A DNA stretch of 64,000 bases, taken from the NCBI GenBank assembly GCA_949358305.1, contig OX442320.1, forward strand, positions 1,862,501 to 1,926,500, given 5' to 3'. Source of the DNA: Strigamia acuminata. Taxonomy: Eukaryota; Arthropoda; Chilopoda; Geophilomorpha; Linotaeniidae. The notes beneath the pieces were generated by a model. It was not told where the DNA came from. It saw nothing but the letters and a program-made list of their open reading frames with translations, and ran no database searches. Shown piece after piece: positions 1-8,523 of this stretch. The stretch's first letter is position 1, and the number at the start of each line of letters is the position of its first letter. A program made the position numbers and the translations under genes.

Positions 1-2
1 AG

Positions 3-1259
3 CCGAGGAGTAAATCACCATTCGAAACTATTTTCTTAGGGCCTTACGCGCCTTTTGATTGTTTAAGTGTCGATGTGATGGGCCCAAAACCCGTTACGGG
101 AAATAAAAATGCGTACATTATCGTTATAATGGACGTGGCAACTCGTTGGCCCGAGTTGTACGCCGTCGCTAGACCTTCAGCAGAGAAAATCGTTGAATGT
201 ATCTACGACGTGGCGTTACGTTACGGATTTCCACGTAAAATTATATCCGATAACGGACCCCAATTTATCTCGAAAATTTGGGGTAAGTTTTGTGAGAAAT
301 TCGGGATTGTGGCGTCACATACTTCGACCTACAATCCCAGAACAAATCCCGTTGAGCGACTCAACAGGGACATTAAATATGCACTAAGCATATTCACTGA
401 CATCCACAATAGGTGGGATGAATACTTGAGGGAGATCGCGTTCAGCATACGAACAACAGTCTCGAGGACGAGAGATTTTTCTCCGGCCTACCTCAACTTC
501 GCCCGAGAGCTACGAGTGCCTTGGGACCCACGAGTGGCAGAGTCGGTAAATGTGGTGGACCCAGAGAAACCACATGAGTATGTATATAAATTGGAGCAAA
601 CAATTTCGAGCACATACAAACATATGATGGCGCACATTTTTAACATGCGCGACCGCATTTTACAAGATAAAAGCGGTGGAAAATTTGTGAATTTCGAGAA
701 CAATGATTTAGTGTGGAAGGACACACACATCCTCTCAAATGCAGCGAGAGGAATCACCGCCAGCTTGGCCGACAAGAGAGATGGTCCGTATGTGATCATC
801 GGCAAGCATGGCGGTAACGCGTATAAATTACGCAAGCTCGAGGACAACACCGAGCATAAGTCGATACAAGTACGAGAGTTAACTCCGTACATTCCGGAAT
901 TCCCGCAAGAAATGTGGGCCAAAGGCCAAGTCAAGTCTAAAACTGACGGCCAAATCGTCGATATGTTCGCTGGCGAGTCGGAAAAAGCACCGCCAAGTGA
1001 CAACGAGGAGTATTTCGACGCCCCTTCACCTCCGGTAAACGAGATAGTTGAATCCGTTCCGGATCCAATTTTGGTCGGGGGGGAAACAGGAGAAACTCCT
1101 GAAACAAACACAAAAAACACGGATAAAAAAGAAAACAATAATGAGGAGGTACAGACACAAAAAACAACAAAAAATATCGTACCTGCCTCGATCCGTAACC
1201 TGCGACCAAAAAGAGATAATCCGTTCATAAAAGGCGGAAAGGTCGTAGGAAAGAAGTAA
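3..1259 (+). CDS. Gypsy pol C-terminus: integrase (partial at 5' end)
   Basis: The frame is open from base 3, and the first in-frame Met (75) is internal, so this is the tail of a longer Pol. It reads SVDVMGP (first catalytic Asp), ISDNGPQF (second Asp) and NPVERLNRD (catalytic Glu, 34 residues after the second Asp), which is the DDE core of an rve integrase. About 230 residues in, DGPYVI is the GPY/F motif typical of Ty3/gypsy integrase C-termini. The last 100 residues are charged and low in complexity (runs of Thr, Lys, Asn, Glu) and end in a basic tail, GGKVVGKK. Integrase inserts the element's cDNA into the host genome in the nucleus. No frameshift or stop is seen in the visible part. Confidence 0.92.
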   Translation, partial: PRSKSPFETIFLGPYAPFDCLSVDVMGPKPVTGNKNAYIIVIMDVATRWPELYAVARPSAEKIVECIYDVALRYGFPRKIISDNGPQFISKIWGKFCEKFGIVASHTSTYNPRTNPVERLNRDIKYALSIFTDIHNRWDEYLREIAFSIRTTVSRTRDFSPAYLNFARELRVPWDPRVAESVNVVDPEKPHEYVYKLEQTISSTYKHMMAHIFNMRDRILQDKSGGKFVNFENNDLVWKDTHILSNAARGITASLADKRDGPYVIIGKHGGNAYKLRKLEDNTEHKSIQVRELTPYIPEFPQEMWAKGQVKSKTDGQIVDMFAGESEKAPPSDNEEYFDAPSPPVNEIVESVPDPILVGGETGETPETNTKNTDKKENNNEEVQTQKTTKNIVPASIRNLRPKRDNPFIKGGKVVGKK

Positions 1260-1400
1260 AATAAATTACGAGTCGATGGCGGCACTAAAAATAAATGTAA
1301 TCGACCGATAGTGCAAGCCATCACGTCGCAGAAAATTTCGCTAAGTCCAACAAAGCGGATATCGGTCGAATTCGCGTCACGAGATGGCGTGGAAACGCGG

Positions 1401-1515
1401 GACCCGTAGCAAAATTATCGGCACGGGTCGGATACCGCGTGCAAAAGACCCCGTAGCAGCAATCGCGCACGGGAGTGAGAACAAAGGAGACCCGTAGCGT
1501 AACATGCGCACGGGT
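1401..1515 (+). repeat. Three short stem-loops of one design
   Basis: Three imperfect palindromes share the left arm CCCGTAGC and the right arm GCACGGG. The stems are 1401-1407/1423-1429, 1450-1454/1469-1473 and 1490-1495/1510-1515. Loops are about 14 to 15 nt and spacing is about 45 bp. They lie between pol and the third ORF, upstream of a possible TATA-like sequence (near 1552) and a further inverted repeat at about 1543-1570. They may be RNA structures or protein sites used to express the third ORF. That role is inference. Confidence 0.6.
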
Positions 1516-1735
1516 AGGTGCGCACTAGTCTCAAACACCCGGGTTCTGGAGTATATTACCCAGAATCCATCGCGATTACCTCGTGTTCACACAGACTTCC
1601 GCTTTTCACAGCTGATCGCTGCATTCGTGCGTGATCCTCGTTTTTAACGTTTTACCGAGTTTTTCACCGAGTTTTTGAGATAGTTTTATCATCCTTTTTA
1701 AATCGTGATTGAGATTTTTGTGCGCGCTCCTCGCC

Positions 1736-1849
1736 ATGGACGAGGAAGAGAACGACGTGCTGGCCATCGAGCACGAGGACGAGGAAAACTGGGACCGCGA
1801 TGTAAACCAAGTCCAGCCCGATCAGGTAGAAGTCGGCATCGGCACATGA
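1736..1849 (+). CDS. Small acidic ORF, likely 5' coding exon of the third ORF
   Basis: The ATG at 1736 sits in a good Kozak context (gccATGG) and opens a 37-codon frame rich in Asp and Glu. A splice donor, CAG|GTAGAAGT, lies inside it at 1825/1826, after exactly 30 codons (phase 0). A strong acceptor with a pyrimidine tract (tttctccatccttccag) ends at 2672, and the large ORF follows in the same phase. Splicing would remove an 847-base intron and fuse the acidic leader to the large ORF, giving 951 aa. The unspliced form would make only the 37-aa peptide. The splice is predicted from sequence alone. Confidence 0.5.
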   Translation: MDEEENDVLAIEHEDEENWDRDVNQVQPDQVEVGIGT

Positions 1850-2672
1850 GAACTAGTTCCGTGCTGCTGAAGAAGAAATTTTGTTGACTAATACCTGACA
1901 TGAGTGCTTTGCACTCGAAATAGCGTATAATTAATTATTAACCGCGATCGCTCACACGATCGTATTTTTTTTCCTTGTTAATTTGTTTTCGAGGTGCGAG
2001 CGCAGACTTCACGTCGCCTCGCGTCTCGAAAATTCCTCATGACTTGAGTCACGAGCGAGACAATGGGCTCGAGCCATAGATAATTTTATGACAAGGGGAG
2101 AATATTCTGTAAAAGAATATTTTTTCTCCACAAGTAATTTGACGCATCAAATTGATGCAACTTAACATTCGTACGATGAATTTTTCGGTGTGTTGGATAA
2201 ATTTAATTTGACTTTAACTTTTTTAAAAATTAGACAAAGTCCGACTTCGGAATAATTCTTTATTAGGTTTATTTATTTAATAACATTTCGACAAGCACAT
2301 TTATTGTGCGATTTTAGTAATAATTTACACCCGACGAATTCTTTTTACGAATGACTGATAATTATTAATTTAATTATTAGTAATGTTCTAATTAATGTTA
2401 GAATTAATTTGAAGTAAAATCTGATGATAAGAATCCAGATTAAAGGCTCGATTCCGTCTCGCTGTGCGTTTTGGACATGAGACAGATTTTTCACGTGATG
2501 ACTTCTCTTTTTCTATCCGACGAGGGACAATTCGTCCTACGTTTGCACCGATAGACAGGAATCGGTCTCGACGGACGGCTGCACGTACTGGCAACGTCCC
2601 TCGAAACCAACCATTTATCTACGTATTTAAATATTAACTTTTTATTAATTGTTTATTTCTCCATCCTTCCAG

Positions 2673-5438
2673 ATGGCACTACGTAAAACATGGGGACCAT
2701 TAGACCCCGCTTGCATCACTCGTGGCGGGATATTTCGAGGCGCGCTGCCCGATTTTTACCGACGATGTTTCGGCGAAGACGCCGACCCTTGGCGCCTGCG
2801 AATACTACATTCCCGATGCATCGCCCGACGTTGGGTACGAGACTGCACGCTCCTGGATACGTTCCCGGAGGGAATGCGCGAAGGCATCGCCACAGAGTTA
2901 GCTCGTGACGATGACCCGAAATCGCCGATTTTCCACCCCGGATTGTCAAGTCAGTACACTGGCAACCCGGCGGAGGAACACGTGCTGCATGCGTGGCGAG
3001 CAGCCGAGACAGAAGAGGCCCGTGAGGCCATCTACCAGCATTATAGACAACAGCTGGTGGATACCGCTACGGCAGTGGCCGAGCGCATCCTCCAAAACGA
3101 GGGGATGACCGCGGATGATATTCATCTGTGGTTTGAGAGGCTGCGATTGGGAGAGAGTACGCCCCAGTGGAGACCTCGGATGGGAATTTTGACGTCCCAA
3201 GCCGAGATGTGGCAGCTCCACTACCTGGGGATTTTGGGGCCCAAGAGCAGCTACCCGCGGAAGCGCAAGCGCTCCAAAGGCGCCGGGGACAGCCAGTCGC
3301 GTTCCCCAGCGACAACCAAGAAGCAGCGTGTCGCTCAAAACACGACTGAAGGCAACGAAGCTGGGCCATCCACTAGTACGGTGCGTGACCCTTCGCAGTA
3401 TTCCCGACCGCGAATTTTCATAAACCGTCAGATTAAAGACGGTAAGGAGTGCAAGGAGGTTTGGATGTCTGGTGACGAAGAGCGAGTCTCTCGTCCCAGC
3501 ACTTCTAGACGTCCGCTGACTCATCGCGAGCAGCGGAAAAAAGATCGCAAAGAGCGATACTTCGCGAGGTGCGAAGCTCGGGGCCGTCCCATCCCCGAAC
3601 CCGCCTACGCCTCCAAGAGAGCGGGTCGACGAGGTGGTAGCCAGTCAGGTGAGCGAAACGTCCCAGCGGCAGATACGCGGGACCTTCGCGAGATTCTGAC
3701 TCAGATGAAGCGGACGAAACTGACACGTTTCGATCCCGCGATGAAACACGCCAGGAAGATGGGTGTTGTCACCGACGGGAAGGTGACCCCACACGAGGTG
3801 GCAAGGTGGCTCGCAGACTACATTAATTCGCGACCACGACCCGATGGCATGCCAACCGCCATCGTGCAGCCTTCAGGCTCCGGACAACATCTCCCGGCGC
3901 TCCAAGTCGCAATGACTGGAGTGCAGACGACGGAGACGCCACCACCGCCGACGCAGCCAACACCACCGCTGCCGACGCCGACGCTGCCGACCAAGACGCA
4001 GCCGCCTCCGAACCTGCCGCCGCCGTCGTTGTTGAATTCGAGCGATCCGCCGGATTTACCCACCGACCGCTCAGTCCCTCTCCCCGTTGGACAGAGCATT
4101 GCGCAGGAATGTCGAGCCAATTTGACCGGCATTTACAGGCCGAGCCAACCCCGATCCGGTTCCTCGGCCCTGTTTTTCGAGAGGCGAGACGAAGAAGCGC
4201 GACTCGCGAGAGAAGCCGCCAATCCGACTATCTCCGAGCTCTCAGCGTTTCGCTTCGTGATGGAAGACCCAAGAGTCTCCGCGCCCGCCTTGCGAGGTGT
4301 GGATCAGGCCCAGCGATATTTCATCGAATGGGCAACGGCGATGATGAGTAAGCTCTCGTGTGCCTTCACTGCGGATTCGGAGCGATCGAATCCAGTGAAT
4401 CGTCGCAGCCTACAGCTATCATTGACCAAGGTCATGATGCAGCTGCTAACCCCAGCACTCTTCGGAGAAGGGCGTCAGGCGATGGCCGCATGGTCTGTCG
4501 TGGACAGAGAGGGTGTACAGGTTCCCCGTGCACTCCTCGCAGAGTGGAGCTCCATTCTGCCCGACCCTGTGTTGACTCGGTACGAGCTAACCAGGGATGT
4601 GGTAAACCCCGAATTTGAGGGGTACAAGTTGCGAAGCACGGCGTTTCGTTATACCTCCGCCACCTGGACAGCGGCGCCTACCCAACAACTGCGCGCCTTG
4701 ACCATCCAGACGGAAGAATCGGCAGAGGATGTAGAAATGGTGATCTCGCCGACGAGCGGAGTTCCGATTCCGCCACCGATGCCTGCGGAGATATCCCCGC
4801 AAGGACCCGCCCTGTTCGAAGTGGCGGGTAAACCAAAGCGCTTGCTGTGCCGAACGCCACCCGTCAGGTCCGTCGAGCAAACGAAGCCGACACCGCCCGG
4901 GACCTCACCGGCCCGAGCGGCGACAACGACGCAAGCCGCTATTCCCGCGGCCACCCAGAAGCCGAAGCCGGCACCGCCTCCGCCAGACTATTACGGGCGA
5001 ATCATCGAAGAGTTTCCCCATCTCTCGATGACGACGGCGACCAGGAGGTTTATCCTCGCGCAGCGGGACAAAGGCAAATCAGTCTTCATCTGGCTTCACA
5101 ACCAGATCCGGAAGACTAGAGACCTCATCTTCCACCAGAGGTTGCTGAGAGCCCACCGTGTGCCAGTGACGCCAGCGGAAGCCAATGCCATCCGGCATAC
5201 GAACACCGGCTTCTCCGCCTACATCCCGAGCGTTTGGTTACACGAGAGGACGCGTGCCCCGCATGAGCCAGTTGACGGCCATGCATTATGCTTCATTACG
5301 GAGCATGAGGACCCCCGAGATCGGTCCTCGGCGTTAGTAGGCGATCTACCCGCGCCACCCGGCACTCAACCGCCTGTCCCTGGAGTGAGTTACGCCCAGG
5401 TGACGGACTCAGTGTCGGGTCCCCCAGGAAAGAAGTGA
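2673..5438 (+). CDS. Third ORF of the gypsy element, function unknown
   Basis: The frame is open from 2649 to a TGA at 5436-5438. I start it at 2673 (921 aa) because ATGGCACTACG follows a textbook splice acceptor directly. The N-terminal 200 residues are rich in Arg and Trp and look globular. A basic cluster KRKRSK (near residue 195) could be a nuclear signal. A Pro/Thr-rich linker lies near residues 425-460. A second globular block with many Leu and Arg follows, and the C-terminal domain contains a conserved-looking FIWLHNQIRKTRDLIFHQR. I see no CCHC knuckle, no signal peptide and no membrane segment, so it is neither an ordinary Gag nor an ordinary Env. It occupies the env position, just before the polypurine tract. 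I do not recognise the family. Confidence 0.8.
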   Translation: MALRKTWGPLDPACITRGGIFRGALPDFYRRCFGEDADPWRLRILHSRCIARRWVRDCTLLDTFPEGMREGIATELARDDDPKSPIFHPGLSSQYTGNPAEEHVLHAWRAAETEEAREAIYQHYRQQLVDTATAVAERILQNEGMTADDIHLWFERLRLGESTPQWRPRMGILTSQAEMWQLHYLGILGPKSSYPRKRKRSKGAGDSQSRSPATTKKQRVAQNTTEGNEAGPSTSTVRDPSQYSRPRIFINRQIKDGKECKEVWMSGDEERVSRPSTSRRPLTHREQRKKDRKERYFARCEARGRPIPEPAYASKRAGRRGGSQSGERNVPAADTRDLREILTQMKRTKLTRFDPAMKHARKMGVVTDGKVTPHEVARWLADYINSRPRPDGMPTAIVQPSGSGQHLPALQVAMTGVQTTETPPPPTQPTPPLPTPTLPTKTQPPPNLPPPSLLNSSDPPDLPTDRSVPLPVGQSIAQECRANLTGIYRPSQPRSGSSALFFERRDEEARLAREAANPTISELSAFRFVMEDPRVSAPALRGVDQAQRYFIEWATAMMSKLSCAFTADSERSNPVNRRSLQLSLTKVMMQLLTPALFGEGRQAMAAWSVVDREGVQVPRALLAEWSSILPDPVLTRYELTRDVVNPEFEGYKLRSTAFRYTSATWTAAPTQQLRALTIQTEESAEDVEMVISPTSGVPIPPPMPAEISPQGPALFEVAGKPKRLLCRTPPVRSVEQTKPTPPGTSPARAATTTQAAIPAATQKPKPAPPPPDYYGRIIEEFPHLSMTTATRRFILAQRDKGKSVFIWLHNQIRKTRDLIFHQRLLRAHRVPVTPAEANAIRHTNTGFSAYIPSVWLHERTRAPHEPVDGHALCFITEHEDPRDRSSALVGDLPAPPGTQPPVPGVSYAQVTDSVSGPPGKK

Positions 5439-5463
5439 TCGCTCAGCCCCACGGTCTGAGCTC

Positions 5464-5474
5464 GGAGGGGGAAG
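5464..5474 (+). other. Polypurine tract of the gypsy element
   Basis: A purine run, GGAGGGGGAAG, abuts the 5' end of the LTR (TGTTGTGACC). This is where plus-strand DNA synthesis is primed in LTR retrotransposons. Confidence 0.8.
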
Positions 5475-6663
5475 TGTTGTGACCCGACTGGACCGGGGTC
5501 AACGAAGAGTTTCTCTCGTGACCTCGTTTCGGGTGTAAGGGGAGCCGCAAGCGCGTCTCCCTTCCCTCAGTGCATTGACATCTAGTCAATGGACAGGCGT
5601 CTGCCCTGAGGGAGTGGGGATGGCTCGTCCACCCCACCATTGGGTGATTCCGGTCACCTGTCAACCCCGCTTTGTGCAAAGGAATGTGCCTTGCACTGAG
5701 CGGGCAGAACCAACACAACCATCAAACGAGAAACACACGTAAACCCGTCGTCCTACAAGATCAGGCCCAAGTAAATATACTGGGATTGACCAAGGACAAA
5801 GGACAATTTACCGTGAGTACGTTTGGTCAGTGTCAAACTCCGCAGAGTAACCTGCGAGATAAGATTACCACACTATTTTAGCACACCAGCTAGAAATAGT
5901 AAAAACCACTCCAGTTTAGCGAGTTGTGCAGACAAACGGTCGCACAAGCCTAAACTGCAGTAAAACCACGACGAGCGTTCCCGCCGCTGTGTGACCGCCG
6001 GGAGCCAGAAGAGTCCGCCGCTGTGTGATCGCCGGACACCACACAAAAACCTAGACAACAGCCCGAAGTAAGCCTTTTAACTAAGCATTCACTCGCGCCC
6101 GACCAGCGTGAGCCCGAAGGACCAGCCAGAGACGAGCCGAGGACGCCATATTGCCACGCCGGCCCAAGACGACACCACGTTGCCACAACGAGGACGCCAT
6201 CTTGGACACGACCGAGACAACAGACGACCTCGCCGATTCCAGCCAGCTTTCATCATACCTTTACCTTTCCATTTCCCTTCACCCATTCCGATTTACCTTT
6301 TACCTACCTTTTATATATATATATATATAAGATATATCTGTACATTGTCCCACAGAATAAATCTATATTATATTTTACCTTTTATATCTGTGTAATCATT
6401 TCTTTGGGTAAACCGCTTGAGCAAAGCGGTAGTGAGTTAGTCGAATTAAGTAATCAACCCACGAGTTAGCGACGGTTAGAGTTGAGCGCGACAGATTGTA
6501 CATATGTGATTAAAAACACGTATTCTTTAGATAGCATTCGAAAATGTTGTGCGCATGCCCACTGCGACTGAAAGCAAACTAACTCAGCTGACATTTTTGA
6601 AGTTAAATCTCGACAACCTTCGGCAGGGGCCGATTAAGCTTGTCATAGTCCTGGCTTACGACA
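5475..6663 (+). mobile_element. 3' LTR of the gypsy element
   Basis: The LTR is about 1189 bp and runs from TGTTGT to ACGACA, an imperfect terminal inverted repeat with TG...CA ends, directly after the polypurine tract. Inside it, a 20-bp GC-rich word (cgccgctgtgtga, c/t, cgccgg) occurs twice, around 5989 and 6015. A TATA-like run (tatatatatatatataaga) is at about 6312-6332 and an AATAAA at 6356-6361. The right border is inferred from the terminal bases only, because the 5' LTR is not in the window. Confidence 0.72.
6312..6361 (+). promoter_or_regulatory. LTR TATA-like run and polyadenylation signal
   Basis: An alternating TA run is followed about 25 bases later by a possible start region, and AATAAA lies at 6356-6361. 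This matches the U3/R layout of an LTR, with promoter and poly(A) signal close together. It was read by motif only. Confidence 0.45.
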
Positions 6664-8523
6664 GTTTAGAAATTTAAAATTTTGTGCATATTTTTGCACC
6701 ATTTCTTTAATTTCTCTATTTACTTTATTAGAAATAATTTTGTATAATAAAATAAAATAAATAATTATTCTTTCCCTTTTATCTATGTTTTTGCCTGGTT
6801 TTAAATATTTTCCTGGATAATCATGAGAATTTGGCTATGTCTTTTAATTTATGCGCAATCGGCTCATTTATATACCAGTACCCAACTTTGACCACCTGTT
6901 TTGGACTGTTTTTCCCTGAAAATGGGATTGGCCTGAAACATGTGATCAAAGATTTCTTCATTTCCTAAATCCCTAAATTTAATCAGAATTATACTTTTGC
7001 CTCCAGTGACGTTGTGCGCAGATCTGTTCGCAAAATTGTTAGCTTTTTTCTCCAAGTTGCGCAACCTCATAGTATTTTAGTAGCCTTGGGTCACATGTTC
7101 CTGTAATGGCCACCTAGTCGTACGAGTTTTATTTCCTGCATTAAATCCTGTGTTTTTATACGTTAAAATGTGATACTGTCGTATTTACTGTATCAATCTC
7201 CAAGTATGAGCCCTCACATGCGCATTTGCACATTGGGACAACTTTAAATCCAAGATAATTGCCGCGCATGCGTGCCAGTACATCCAGCTAGCAGCCACTC
7301 ATCAACTCTTGCACGTTGGGCGTAAAAATTTAATTTCTAACTTATGCACTACAAATATGCATTTCTGTGCTTAAAAATGAATCTTTCGACACTGACTACC
7401 TAGCATACCAATTAGTAAGTCCATAAAGCATATCTAAAATTAGCATTTATTTTACCTGTTGCCAAACACAAAGTACCTTTTAGCAAAGCAATAAAGTTCT
7501 ATTTTATTAGCACGAGACTACATCTACAGTTAAGCTAAGTAGTATCAAAGAAGAAACCGGACAATAAATCTATAACAATGCCATATTGGGTTATGTGGTC
7601 AGCCTACTGAGAAATCTTTAATTTGTATCATTAGTCATTAGTCACGCACAATTCTTCTGAAAATGGATACAAAGGTTTGAAATGTTAGTCAATTAAATTC
7701 AAATTCAAATTCAAAAAGCATAAGAAAAAATAAAGCATGAAAAAATTATTTTGTGCGGAAATAAAACATGCAAGAAAATTAAACAAGAAAATAGGCTTAA
7801 TTGCACAACACCCAAAATAGCCGAGAAAATAACCAATTGCTAAACTTCACAAAATCCTCTAAGATTTCAATTCCTTTCGGAATTTCTATAGATTTTTTAT
7901 GGATTTTCTATGGATTTTTAGGATTTAGCTCAAAGTCTCCAGACGATTTTAAACATTGTTACTGGTAAGTTTATACTTGAACTTTGACTGATAGAAGATT
8001 TTAAAGATTTGCTACAATTTTTAGGATTTATTTTAGGATATCAAGCTTGTTTTTTAAATTTCTAGAATAAAAATGTTTATAGACTTTGGTGGACTTGGCA
8101 ATCCCAAATCTTAGGCAACTCGAGATTTCCAGCATTGGCTACTCCTCAAAATAGCCATGCAGTTTTCTTTCGCATGCAAATGAAATAATAATAAAAAAAA
8201 TAAAATAAAATAAAATAAAATTTTAACAAAAAGAAAAAAAAATCATAATTGGCACATTTTCACGTAAGATATTTATTTTTATATAACGCAAATGCAAATA
8301 AAAGTACAAATCATGCGCTTCAAAGTTGCATGTAAATCAAGTAAACAAAAGAAATTGAAAACAAAACCCCAAGTGCTTAAAGTTTTTAAAAAATAAGAAA
8401 TACAGATATCCAAAAGGATTTATTTTTTGATTATTTTTATTTTTGTTTTCCCTTTCAACAAATCTTCCAACCTAATAATTAATCAATTAATCAATTAATT
8501 GTTTAATTGTTAAAATTAACGAA
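6664..8523. other. Intergenic and 3' UTR side of the SRRM2-like gene
   Basis: AT-rich DNA without a credible coding region. An (AAAAT)n-like stretch lies at about 8185-8222. On the minus strand, AATAAA signals downstream of the SRRM2-like stop include one at 8419-8424, a fair candidate for its poly(A) signal. Confidence 0.5.

Larger units (their letters stand above)
1..6663 (+). mobile_element. Ty3/gypsy LTR retrotransposon, 3' part (5' part outside window)
   Basis: The order seen is integrase C-terminal half, non-coding stretch with stem-loops, large third ORF, polypurine tract (5464-5474), then an LTR that starts TGTTGT and ends ACGACA (5475-6663). The third ORF stops 26 bases before the polypurine tract, which ties it to the element rather than to a host gene. 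The element is clearly richer in G and C than the AT-rich flanks. The 5' LTR, gag, protease and RT would lie upstream of the window, so target duplications cannot be checked. Assignment to Ty3/gypsy rests on the integrase and its GPY/F module. Confidence 0.85.

Noticed and set aside
488-1324. Long minus-strand open frame (278 codons) opposite the integrase
   Set aside because: It is the antisense shadow of the integrase frame, low in complexity and without any recognisable domain.
2946-3524. Minus-strand open frames opposite the third gypsy ORF
   Set aside because: GC-rich coding DNA opens antisense frames. The plus frame is far longer, has a splice acceptor and ends at the polypurine tract.
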